From NCBI GenBank assembly GCA_947458895.1, contig CANHBY010000013.1:1-10324 (forward strand): a stretch of 10,324 nucleotides of DNA, in the 5' to 3' direction. Position numbers and translations under genes: made by a program. Of the stretch, positions 1-6,767 are shown piece by piece. Numbering within the stretch: the first letter of the stretch is position 1; every line of letters begins with the position of its first letter. Origin of the DNA: Burkholderiales bacterium (lineage in GTDB: Bacteria; Pseudomonadota; Gammaproteobacteria; Burkholderiales; Burkholderiaceae_C). The notes under the pieces were generated by a model. The model had not been told where the DNA came from and did not search any database. It saw nothing but the letters and a program-made list of their open reading frames with translations.

Positions 1-282
1 CCAGACTTGCCGTGGACAACTCTACGAGTTGCCCGCCGCGCCTGGCTTCGCCCACAAGCTCCACAGTCCGCCACCGCTATCTATAACTCACAATTGAAAG
101 ATACAAGGTTCAAAATCCCACAGAAATCAGTCTCGATTGGAAATGAGCTTGAGGGAAATTTCTAGTGTCGTGTCAAGGCTGAAATGCCAGCATTCATGCG
201 AAGTGGTGGGGTTTTGCAGGGCCGACTGTTTACGGAGGCCAGATTTTCTGAAATTGGGGCTTACAACCCCAGATACGGGCAA
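1..282. other. Non-coding left flank, possibly the edge of a degraded insertion sequence
   Basis: No convincing gene was found here. Positions 1-60 are G+C-rich and contain a perfect 6-bp inverted repeat (CAACTC at 17-22, GAGTTG at 26-31) that extends imperfectly to 14-34. Positions 61-180 are clearly more A+T-rich. This abrupt change and the hairpin-rich sequence resemble flanks of insertion sequences in Burkholderiales, but no transposase or matching terminal repeat is visible, so this is a weak inference. The usual downstream partner of a zinc permease, an ABC ATPase gene, is not present in either strand. Confidence 0.3.
255..271 (-). terminator. Weak hairpin after the zinc operon
   Basis: A 5-bp stem (TGGGG/CCCCA) with a 7-nt loop lies 12 bp beyond the stop codon of the permease gene. 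On the minus strand it is followed by ATTTC rather than a true T-run. It could serve as a poor intrinsic terminator for the zinc operon, but the stem is short and the call is tentative. Confidence 0.2.
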
Positions 283-1053
283 TTAATGGGGGGCTTGTTG
301 AGCCCTGGGGTGCCTCAAGCGCTGGAGCGCACTGGCCACGCCCCAAGCCCCAAGTGCCAGCGCCACACAGGCGCCACTGGGTGCATCCAGCCACCACGAC
401 AAGGACAAACCAAGCGCTGCTGCGGCCAAGGTGCAAGCCACGGCCAACCACCAAAGCATGCCGCTGCGAAACCACAGGGCCGGGGCGATCAGGGCGACGA
501 AGACTACGAAGAGGCCGAGCGCAGGCACAACCACGCTGGCGACCAAAGCAAAAGCAACATAGAACACGGCATCACGCTGCAGCCAACGTCCGCCGGAGCG
601 TTGCAGCACCGACATCAGCAACGCACACAAGCCGAGCAAGCCCACTTGCCACCAACCGGCCCACAGCACATCGGCGGCGAGCAACTCTGACAAACGTTCG
701 TGGCCATGCGGACTCTGTCGCGCACCGAGCATGGCAAGGCTGGCGCCCATCACGTAGACCAAACCAATCAAGGCCTCCCGCTGTGCGGGCCAGCGCAGAG
801 CCAAAAGCGCGACCACAGCCGCGCAGGCCAAGGCACCACCAGCGGCGATGAGCTGGGTCTCGAGCACGGAGGGGTGGTCTGTGAAGGCCCCGGCCCACAA
901 CGCCGCGGCGGCAGCCGCTTGGGCTACGGCCAGGTCGATGAAAACTACACCCCGCGCCAGCACCTGGGCACCCAAGGGGGCCAAGGCCAGCACACCGAAG
1001 AGCAAAGCCAAGGCGGGTGCCAGAAACCACCACTGTGCGGCTATGGACTGCAT
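283..1053 (-). CDS. Zinc/manganese-type ABC transporter permease (AztB/ZnuB-like)
   Basis: This 256-residue inner-membrane protein is made almost entirely of hydrophobic segments, about seven to eight by eye, as expected for the ABC-3 permease family that imports zinc or manganese. The early stretch GVVFIDLAVAQAAA (about residues 35-48) and the segment EALIGLVYVMGASLAML (about 92-108) match the conserved cytoplasmic loop and following helix of ZnuB/AztB/MntB proteins. The ATG at 1053 follows the stop of the binding-protein gene by 4 bp and has a GGAG about 10 nt upstream, so the two are translated together. A short His- and Arg-containing tail ends the protein. The specific metal is inferred from the neighbours (zur, CobW GTPase, zinc-binding protein). 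No ABC ATPase lies next to it, which is odd, because this permease cannot work alone. Confidence 0.85.
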   Translation of the reverse strand: MQSIAAQWWFLAPALALLFGVLALAPLGAQVLARGVVFIDLAVAQAAAAAALWAGAFTDHPSVLETQLIAAGGALACAAVVALLALRWPAQREALIGLVYVMGASLAMLGARQSPHGHERLSELLAADVLWAGWWQVGLLGLCALLMSVLQRSGGRWLQRDAVFYVAFALVASVVVPALGLFVVFVALIAPALWFRSGMLWWLAVACTLAAAALGLSLSWWLDAPSGACVALALGAWGVASALQRLRHPRAQQAPH

Positions 1054-1057
1054 GCTG

Positions 1058-1987
1058 TCAGCGCTCCACGGTTTTCAAGAGTTCGCCCAGCAACTGGTCG
1101 AACCACAGACCCAAGGCGTCGGGACTTCCGGCGTCCATCACAGTGGCCGGCAGCACCAACAGGGGCACATTGCCACCGAGCTGACCCACGAGCCAACGTG
1201 CGGAGCGTGGGTCTTGGTAGCTGGACACGACCACGGCCAGTGACGGTTTGGGGCGTAGCTGCGTCAGCAGCCGCTGCAAATGGCCGGGGGTGGGTGCCAT
1301 GCCGGGCTGGGGTTCCAAGTCGGCCACTTGTTTCATGCCCAGCCAACGCCAGAGGTAGCCATAACCACTGTGCTGCGCCACTACCTCACGGCCACGCAGC
1401 GGCGCGGCGAGGCGTTCCCAGGCGGTGATGCGTGCCTTCCATGCCATTTCAAAATCTGCTTGGCGTTTGGCAATGGCTTGCTTTTGCGCCGGCAGCAGCT
1501 CTTGCAGTTGTTTAGCCAAGGCTTGCGAGGCCACCAAGAGGCGGTGTGGGTCGGTGTGCAAATGCGGATTGCCTGGGGCATGCACATCACCAGCGAACGG
1601 GCTGCCAATGGCACCAGGCTGCGGGTCTATCAACACCACATGGTCAGCAGCGTAAAACATACCGGGCGCGCCGTCTTGCACTTTAGGGTTGCCAGCGCGC
1701 TGCTGCAAGGTGGGCAACCAGCCCGCCTCCAACTCTGCACCGGTGCACACCGCCACATCAGCGGAACGAAGCTGTGCAATCAGGGCAGGCCGGGCCTCAA
1801 TGTGGTGGGGGTCTTGCCGCGCATGGGTGGCCACGAAGAGCTTGGCTTCAGGCAAGAGCACTCGCGTTAACGCGGCCCATTCGGGCTCGCAAGCGAACAC
1901 ATTCTGAGCCCATACCGCGTTGGCGCTGACACCTAGAACCAAGCCGGTGATAACTGCCCGCAGGCGCTTAATACGAATGCGCACCAT
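1058..1987 (-). CDS. Periplasmic zinc-binding protein of an ABC importer (AztC/ZnuA-like)
   Basis: This is a 309-residue cluster A-I (TroA/ZnuA superfamily) solute-binding protein. Residues 1-27 form a signal peptide with cleavage expected after VWA. Likely metal ligands are His61 or His62 (QDPHHIEARP), His142 or His144 (NPHLHTDPH), His206 (AQHSGYGYLW) and Asp259 (SYQDPRS). Three histidines plus a late aspartate is the ligand set I recall for AztC of Paracoccus. The long His-rich loop of enterobacterial ZnuA is absent. Cys33 and Cys81 may form a disulfide. The ATG at 1987 is preferred because TTTTGGAG lies just upstream; an in-frame TTG at 1996 has no such support. The gene begins 20 bp inside the end of the beta-barrel gene, and its stop is 4 bp before the permease start. 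It probably receives zinc from the AztD-like protein of the same operon and delivers it to the permease. Confidence 0.85.
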   Translation of the reverse strand: MVRIRIKRLRAVITGLVLGVSANAVWAQNVFACEPEWAALTRVLLPEAKLFVATHARQDPHHIEARPALIAQLRSADVAVCTGAELEAGWLPTLQQRAGNPKVQDGAPGMFYAADHVVLIDPQPGAIGSPFAGDVHAPGNPHLHTDPHRLLVASQALAKQLQELLPAQKQAIAKRQADFEMAWKARITAWERLAAPLRGREVVAQHSGYGYLWRWLGMKQVADLEPQPGMAPTPGHLQRLLTQLRPKPSLAVVVSSYQDPRSARWLVGQLGGNVPLLVLPATVMDAGSPDALGLWFDQLLGELLKTVER

Positions 1988-3134
1988 GGGCTCCAAAAGA
2001 CAGCACGTACTGAAGTTGCACTGACCGTTTGGCCGCGTCTTCTATGCCATTGGCTTCACGTTGCTGCGTATATTGCACACGCAGAGACTGCATGTGCGTG
2101 GGCTTCCAAGCCAGCATGACGGCGTTCTCACGCAGTTGGCCGCCATCGAAATGGTCGTCATGGGGAATGCGCACCTCCAGCCAGTCTGTCCGTGCACCCA
2201 CCTCCCACGAAGGCACGAAACGCCAGACGATGCCGAGCGATGTGGCCTCATGCCGATCGGACGAGCGGGCAAAACGGTTCAAGTCGGTCACGCGGGCCCA
2301 TTCGGCATTCACCCGCACTTGTTGCTCGCGGTTGTTGCCGCCGGGTGCCCACTTCCAGGTGAAGTCCACCATATTGGTTTTGCGGCCACTGAACTGGGCC
2401 CCATGGGCATGGCTGTGGTCATGGACATGGTCGTGACCACCCTCCATCGCCTCTTCGTGCTCTTCCTCCACCGCCGCTTCGCGCCGGTTGTGCAGGTGGG
2501 ACAGGCCGAGTTGCCAACTGTGCGAGGTGTTCAAGTCTGCACCCAACTTGGCGGTGAAGGTGATGGCACCAGGCTTTTTGGCACTGGCAGCTTCTTTGAT
2601 TAACTGATTGCCACGAAAAACCTCGGTGCCCAGGTTCAAATAAAACGGCGTGGGTGCAGTCCAGTTCAGGCGCAAGCCGTCGTCATACCAGTGACCCCCT
2701 AAAAATGCGCGGTAGAGCAAAGGCCGCTCAACAAAATCGTCGGCATGCGGATGTTGTTCATTCAAATAGCCAATTTGCGAGCCGAAACGCCCCCCTCGCA
2801 CTTGAAGCCCGGCGGGCAAGCTTCGGGTTTGAATCCAGGCCTCTTCCAGCTCGGCCTCCACTTTTCCATCTTGGCTGTGGGCAGCCGCGCCGAACTGCGC
2901 GCTGAAGTGGCGGCCCACAGGCCCCCGTGCCACCACATCGCTGTGTCCCAAGGCCAAACCCTGCTCGCGCTGGCCCAAGGCCAAGGATCGGGTGGTGTGG
3001 GCCAGGTCAAGCACCGCGCCAAATTCCCAGCCTTTGCTGGCTGGATTGGGCTGAGGGCTTGTCGACGTTTGGGCTTGCACCGAGAGCGCAGCCAGGACCG
3101 CTGCGAACACGCTGAGTTTGTTGATGGTTTTCAT
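1968..3134 (-). CDS. Outer-membrane beta-barrel protein with histidine-rich loop, putative zinc-uptake porin
   Basis: This 388-residue protein has a signal peptide (residues 1-21, cleavage after VQA). The mature part alternates polar and aromatic residues in short amphipathic stretches (for example 191-211 and 296-312) and ends in Tyr388, a C-terminal aromatic typical of proteins inserted by the BAM machinery. Between two predicted strands, residues 225-244 carry an acidic and histidine-rich segment (EEEH... then GGHDHVHDHSHAHG) with seven histidines, a likely surface or mouth-of-pore metal trap. It has no TonB box or plug domain, so it resembles a porin more than a TonB-dependent receptor. 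ATG at 3134 overlaps the upstream stop as ATGA. An in-frame start 18 bp upstream would give a poorer signal peptide. I do not recognise a named family. Zinc specificity is inferred from the operon and the histidines. Confidence 0.75.
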   Translation of the reverse strand: MKTINKLSVFAAVLAALSVQAQTSTSPQPNPASKGWEFGAVLDLAHTTRSLALGQREQGLALGHSDVVARGPVGRHFSAQFGAAAHSQDGKVEAELEEAWIQTRSLPAGLQVRGGRFGSQIGYLNEQHPHADDFVERPLLYRAFLGGHWYDDGLRLNWTAPTPFYLNLGTEVFRGNQLIKEAASAKKPGAITFTAKLGADLNTSHSWQLGLSHLHNRREAAVEEEHEEAMEGGHDHVHDHSHAHGAQFSGRKTNMVDFTWKWAPGGNNREQQVRVNAEWARVTDLNRFARSSDRHEATSLGIVWRFVPSWEVGARTDWLEVRIPHDDHFDGGQLRENAVMLAWKPTHMQSLRVQYTQQREANGIEDAAKRSVQLQYVLSFGAHGAHSY

Positions 3135-4429
3135 CGTTTGATACCCAGCCACACTGCGTTGGAAGGCGTGTAGCCCAAGTCGCGGCGAGCGGCAATCGCG
3201 TTCGTGCTGCTGTTGAGCACCACGAGTTTCTGGCCCGCGGGGTCGGTGATGTAGACCTCATCACGGGCGCCGTTGGCGGTGATGACCGGCCAAGGTGCGG
3301 CTGTCGGCATCACGGGTACGGCACCGCTGATGCGGGCGGCGTTCATCCAGGCATTGCCTTGGCGCTGAAACACGATCAGGGTGCCCAGGTTGTCGAGGAT
3401 GTAAAACCGCGTGCCGCTGCGGTCAAAACCATGGGCGCGGCGAACCGTGCCTGTGGCCCAACCGGTGGGGATCAGTTCGGTAGAATTGGCAGCATCGCCG
3501 TCGATGGCATAGAAGCGGGTGGTGACGGGGGCAGGTGCCACGCCCTCACTGGCCACGCCAATGAACTGACCCGGCAGTTTGGGGTGCCCGGCCAGCGTGC
3601 CGACACGCAGCGGTGTGCTCACCTTTTGGTCGCTCACGGCTGTAGCGCTGGTATGTTTGACGAGCAGCACGCCGTCTGAACAGCCGGCCACGGTGTAGTT
3701 GCCAGAAGAAAAGCTGCCGTGCATACCGTCGCAGCGGGTGCCCAGTTGACGGTCAAAGGTGTAGCTGCTGCCGCTGCGCTGGTAAAGGTTCAAGTGAGTG
3801 GGCAGGGTGTCGAGCGCATCGGCTGCGCGGGATACGGTGAGTAGTTTGTTGTCCACCGGTTCGCCGAGGCCGTGAATCGGCGCGCTCAGATCCATGCTGG
3901 CCACCACCTGACCAGACGCAATAGAGGCTTCAGTGAATAACCGCACGCCTGCGTTTTTGGCCGGTGTGGCAGTGGCGTCGCCGTCCATGAAGAAGGCGGC
4001 TTGTTTGCCTTCTTGAAGGTCGTAGTGGGTGGGACGCGAGCCGGTGAGTTTGAAGCCCATCATCTTGGAGGCCTCTTTGTAGTCATGCAGGTGGTCGACA
4101 TGGTCTTCCTGCCACACACCGGCGTCCACAAACTGCACTTGATCCTGCAAACGCTGCACCGCCACGGCATAACGGCCACCGGGGCTGGCGTACAAGGTGG
4201 CCGTGACGTTGTCCAGTTGGTGGGTGGCTTGCACCGTGTTGCTGTCCAGGTCATGCACGCGCAGGGCCTTGCTGTCTTTCTCGGTCAAAGCCAGGCGTCC
4301 CGATGTGTCGATGGTGGTCGCCCCATCTCGATTGCTATCTGAATCACCACCACCGCAGGCCACCACCAAGGTAGCTGCGGCAAGGGCGGTCAAGACATGG
4401 CGAAGGGGTCGGATGGTTCTGGTTTTCAT
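3131..4429 (-). CDS. AztD-like zinc metallochaperone, predicted lipoprotein with beta-propeller fold
   Basis: This is a 432-residue exported protein. A lipobox VVAC places the lipidated cysteine at residue 25, followed by GGGDSDS. Gly at +2 would favour sorting to the outer membrane. The rest is made of repeated beta-rich blocks, as in a propeller. Residues 109-117 (DHVDHLHDY) followed by PTHY (133-136) match the first metal site of AztD-family chaperones as I remember them. Residues 233-250, with Cys233, His237 (GMHG) and Cys250, match the second conserved region with a disulfide; His186 and His333 are further candidate ligands. In Paracoccus, AztD hands zinc directly to AztC, and an AztC-like protein is encoded two genes downstream here. 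The stop overlaps the barrel start (ATGA). A 76-bp gap separates it from the GTPase gene. The start region has only a weak AAAAGAA-type ribosome site. Confidence 0.75.
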   Translation of the reverse strand: MKTRTIRPLRHVLTALAAATLVVACGGGDSDSNRDGATTIDTSGRLALTEKDSKALRVHDLDSNTVQATHQLDNVTATLYASPGGRYAVAVQRLQDQVQFVDAGVWQEDHVDHLHDYKEASKMMGFKLTGSRPTHYDLQEGKQAAFFMDGDATATPAKNAGVRLFTEASIASGQVVASMDLSAPIHGLGEPVDNKLLTVSRAADALDTLPTHLNLYQRSGSSYTFDRQLGTRCDGMHGSFSSGNYTVAGCSDGVLLVKHTSATAVSDQKVSTPLRVGTLAGHPKLPGQFIGVASEGVAPAPVTTRFYAIDGDAANSTELIPTGWATGTVRRAHGFDRSGTRFYILDNLGTLIVFQRQGNAWMNAARISGAVPVMPTAAPWPVITANGARDEVYITDPAGQKLVVLNSSTNAIAARRDLGYTPSNAVWLGIKR

Positions 4430-4484
4430 ACGTCAGATTCTTTTAGGAGTTGAATGAACAGGCATAAAGAGGTTCAAGAAACCA

Positions 4485-4498
4485 CCGCTGGGCAGCGG
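4485..4498. other. Small hairpin in the GTPase-chaperone gap
   Basis: The 76-bp gap between the CobW-type GTPase stop and the AztD-like start contains CCGCTG/CAGCGG with almost no loop, effectively a 5-bp stem with a 4-nt loop. On the minus strand it is followed by TGGTTTCTT, not a clean T-run. It may be a leaky attenuator or mRNA-processing site that sets different levels for the first gene and the downstream transport genes. No second promoter or operator was seen in this gap. Confidence 0.2.
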
Positions 4499-4505
4499 CA
4501 GGACA

Positions 4506-5747
4506 TCAGGCGGTGGCAGTTTCAGTTGACTGCTGCCACTGTGGAAACGGGTCGCGCAACGCCGCCCAGCCTTTTTTGCCTTTGCGGGTTTCGGTGAAGT
4601 TCAAGTGCATGGCCTTCCATGCCAACTCGATGGCGGCGCGGTCCATGGCGCGGCCAATGAAAACCACTTCATTCAGACGGTCGCCATGCGGCTCTGTCCA
4701 GCGGGCGTCGATGTTTCGGCGCTCGTCGGTGCCTTTGGCAGGCCAACGATCACGGGGCGCAGCCGCCCACCAACGGCCCACAGGTTCGTGGGTGGCGGTG
4801 TTGCCTGCGCGGGAGTAGTTCACCACCCAGTCGGGGCGACTGGCCAGCCACACATAACCTTTGGCACGAATCAAACCAGGCAGCGGCATTTCCATGAAGT
4901 CAGAGAAACGCTGCGGATGCAAGGGCTCAGGGCTGCGCAGCACAAAACTTTCAATACCGTAAGCCTCTGTCTCGGGAAGGTGTTTACCGTCGAGCTCGCG
5001 GGCCCACCCCGGGTTGCTGCTGGCACGCTCCAAATCAAAACGACCCGTTCCGAGCACGGCCTCCAGGGGCACCTTGCCGTGGTCGGCATAAACAATCTGG
5101 GCCACAGGGTTCAGGGCTTTGACCACGGCGGTCACTTCATCACGCCTTGCGGCATCCACCTTGTCGATTTTGTTAATCACCACCACATCGGCAAATTCGA
5201 TTTGTTCGGTGAGCAAGGCAGCCAAGGTTCGGTTGTCTTCATCCCCAGCCACTTCGCCGCGCTGGGCCAACAAATCAAAACTGCTGAAATCGGCCAGCAA
5301 GTTGTAGGCGTCGACCACGGTGACCATGGTGTCAATCGCAGCCACGTCACTCAGCGACTCGCCCTCTTCGTCGGTGAAATCAAAAGTGGCGGCCACGGGC
5401 AGCGGCTCACCAATGCCGGTAGACTCGATCAGCAGGTAGTCAAACCGCCCTTCTGCGGCCAAACGTTTGACCTCAAGCAGCAAGTCTTGGCGCAAGGTGC
5501 AGCAAATGCAGCCATTGCTCATCTCCACTAATTTCTCGTCAGTGCGAGACAAAGCCGCCCCCGCGTTGGCTGCCCCCTGTTGCACCAGGGCGGCATCAAT
5601 GTTCACCTCGCTCATGTCGTTCACGATCACCGCCACTCGCAAGTCATCGCGGTTGGCAAGGATGTGGTTGAGCAAGGTGGTTTTTCCTGCTCCCAGGAAA
5701 CCAGACAAGACGGTGACAGGCAGACGTTGACGGTGGGTTGCAAGCAT
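4506..5747 (-). CDS. COG0523/CobW-family GTPase, ZagA/YciC-type zinc metallochaperone
   Basis: This 413-residue cytoplasmic GTPase carries the full G3E-family motif set: Walker [10 protein letters not shown] (16-24), the metal-binding CICC motif (80-83), ESTG (108-111) and NKID (192-195). A C-terminal CobW_C domain contains [11 protein letters not shown] and ends with DPFPQW. Members under Zur control are thought to supply zinc to client enzymes, or to sense and allocate zinc, under starvation. The C-terminal GDR...FIG region is like Bacillus YciC/ZagA. The ATG at 5747 is chosen because the protein then starts eight residues before the conserved LPVTVL strand; a longer reading frame to 5816 would run through the operator. 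No clear ribosome-binding site precedes it. It is the first gene of the zinc operon and is divergent from zur. Nothing suggests a cobalamin role, as no cobalamin genes are near. Confidence 0.9.
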   Translation of the reverse strand: MLATHRQRLPVTVLSGFLGAGKTTLLNHILANRDDLRVAVIVNDMSEVNIDAALVQQGAANAGAALSRTDEKLVEMSNGCICCTLRQDLLLEVKRLAAEGRFDYLLIESTGIGEPLPVAATFDFTDEEGESLSDVAAIDTMVTVVDAYNLLADFSSFDLLAQRGEVAGDEDNRTLAALLTEQIEFADVVVINKIDKVDAARRDEVTAVVKALNPVAQIVYADHGKVPLEAVLGTGRFDLERASSNPGWARELDGKHLPETEAYGIESFVLRSPEPLHPQRFSDFMEMPLPGLIRAKGYVWLASRPDWVVNYSRAGNTATHEPVGRWWAAAPRDRWPAKGTDERRNIDARWTEPHGDRLNEVVFIGRAMDRAAIELAWKAMHLNFTETRKGKKGWAALRDPFPQWQQSTETATA

Positions 5748-5780
5748 GTTTAAACGGTGGGGTTGGCGACAATCTATTGC

Positions 5781-5802
5781 AAATGATATCGCATTATCAT
5801 TT
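5781..5802. promoter_or_regulatory. Probable Zur operator between the divergent GTPase and zur genes
   Basis: A perfect inverted repeat AAATGATA-N6-TATCATTT sits in the 100-bp gap between the two divergent genes, about equally far from both starts. It is A+T-rich in a G+C-rich region and of the size and symmetry bound by Fur-family dimers. Because the adjacent regulator and all five regulated genes point to zinc, Zur is the most likely ligand-controlled repressor. A Fur (iron) site cannot be excluded by sequence alone. Placement suggests autoregulation of zur as well as control of the zinc operon. Confidence 0.75.
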
Positions 5803-5812
5803 TTGTCGACAA
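5783..5812 (-). promoter_or_regulatory. Predicted sigma-70 promoter of the zinc operon
   Basis: On the minus strand TTGTCG (5807-5812) and TATCAT (5783-5788) are separated by 18 bp, giving 4/6 and 5/6 matches to the -35 and -10 consensus. The -10 element and most of the spacer lie inside the inverted repeat, so bound repressor would block polymerase. The operator symmetry places another TATCAT (5795-5800) on the plus strand as a possible -10 for zur, but no good -35 was found for it. Confidence 0.45.
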
Positions 5813-5847
5813 GCATCCCTCTTGGTCAACGAATGCACAATCCGTCC

Positions 5848-6261
5848 ATGGAACGATCTACACGCCAACGCACCGCCATCCGCGACGCAATCGCCGAAGC
5901 CGGCCGTCCCCTGCTGCCACAAGAAGTTTTGGATGCCGCGCAAAGCCAGGTGCCTGGCCTGGGCATCGCCACGGTTTATCGCAACCTCAAGGCCCTGGCC
6001 TTGGATGGCGAGCTGCGCACCGTGGAGTTGCCTGGCGAGAACCCGCGTTATGAGTTGGTGGGCCATGGGCACCACCACCACTTTCAGTGCAACGTTTGCG
6101 AGCGCGTCTTCGATGTGCACGCCTGCCCCGGTGATTTGAGCAAGTTGGCACCGCGCGGCTTCACCGTGGAGGACCACGACCTCACGCTCTACGGTAAATG
6201 TAGTGACTGCCAGCGGGCGGTAGATAAGGCGCCGGCCCGTTCATCCGACAAGCGGCTTTGA
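5848..6261 (+). CDS. zur: Fur-family zinc-responsive repressor (Zur)
   Basis: This 137-residue protein has the Fur architecture: an N-terminal winged helix with the recognition-helix signature GIATVYRNLKAL (39-50), then a C-terminal dimerisation and metal domain. Two CxxC pairs (Cys81/Cys84 and Cys118/Cys121) form the structural zinc site. His75-His78, His91, Glu108 and His110 are candidates for the regulatory site. It is short at the C-terminus, as in many Zur/PerR proteins. The start at 5848 (MERSTRQR) fits the family; an in-frame ATG at 5833 would add five residues, and neither has a clear ribosome site. The Zur assignment, rather than Fur or PerR, rests on its divergent pairing with a zinc operon across a shared operator. 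With zinc bound it would repress that operon and itself. An IS630 remnant begins about 70 bp after its stop. Confidence 0.85.
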   Translation: MERSTRQRTAIRDAIAEAGRPLLPQEVLDAAQSQVPGLGIATVYRNLKALALDGELRTVELPGENPRYELVGHGHHHHFQCNVCERVFDVHACPGDLSKLAPRGFTVEDHDLTLYGKCSDCQRAVDKAPARSSDKRL

Positions 6262-6329
6262 GCCCCCTTCACGGGGTCCAGTCACCAGTCCCCAGCTACC
6301 ACTCGCTACAGAGCTTGAACGCTGCGTCG

Positions 6330-6611
6330 ATTAACAACTTGCGGGTGCATCACAGCACGCCGGTGAAGGCCTGGCTGGCTGAGAGAACCAGCCAAATCGA
6401 GGTGTTCTATCTGCCCAGTTACAGCCCGGAACTCAACCCTGAGGAGCGACTGAACGCCGACCTCAAGCAGGCCATGGGCAAGCGGGTGCCAGTCAGAACC
6501 AAAGCCAAGCTGCGCGATGCCGCCAGCGAGCATATGGCCATGCTGGAGAAGTCACCCGAGCGGGTGATGAGCTTCTTCCAGGACCCCAGAGTCAAATATG
6601 CCGCCGGTTGA
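6330..6611 (+). pseudogene. 3' remnant of an IS630-family transposase
   Basis: The last roughly 93 residues are recognisable as the C-terminal half of an IS630 DDE transposase: NNLRVHHSTPVKAWLAER, then VFYLPSYSPELNPEERLNADLK with the final catalytic glutamate, then SPERVMSFFQDPRVKYAAG. The usual sequence before NLRVHHS contains the second catalytic aspartate (ILDNLRVHHS); here it reads SINNLRVHHS, so homology breaks exactly at that point and the upstream two thirds, with the other catalytic residues, are missing. The reading frame continues upstream towards zur, but that part (6258-6329) is unrelated and no real start exists. It cannot be active. The sequence after the stop, to about 6640, may be the original right end of the element. 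Confidence 0.85.
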
Positions 6612-6767
6612 GACTTCATCGGACCGGAGCAACAGTAGAAAATTCCACCCTACTCTGCCGCGATTACGACCTATCTCCTCACGTGCTGTTAGGGTATGGC
6701 CTCTGATATTCCCTAGGAATCCTCATGCTCGACCACACCCGATCCGATGCAAGGAAGGGGCATGTTA
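6612..6767. other. Gap between the transposase remnant and the antiporter gene
   Basis: No gene is seen here. The first 25-30 bases probably belong to the right end of the IS630 element. A purine-rich ribosome-binding site AAGGAAGGGG (6751-6760) precedes the antiporter start. A GATATT near 6707 could act as a -10, but no convincing -35 was found, so the antiporter promoter is undetermined. Confidence 0.4.

Noticed and set aside
184..1428. Long plus-strand open frames at 184-690 and 700-1428
   Set aside because: They lie antisense to the permease and binding-protein genes, have low-complexity Arg/Pro/His-rich translations and no family motifs. They are shadows caused by high G+C.
2000..3134. 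TonB-dependent receptor identity for the barrel protein
   Set aside because: At 388 residues it is much shorter than usual receptors and shows neither a TonB box nor a plug domain.
4605..5531. A 308-codon plus-strand frame opposite the CobW GTPase
   Set aside because: It is antisense to a gene with full GTPase motifs and shows no recognisable domain.
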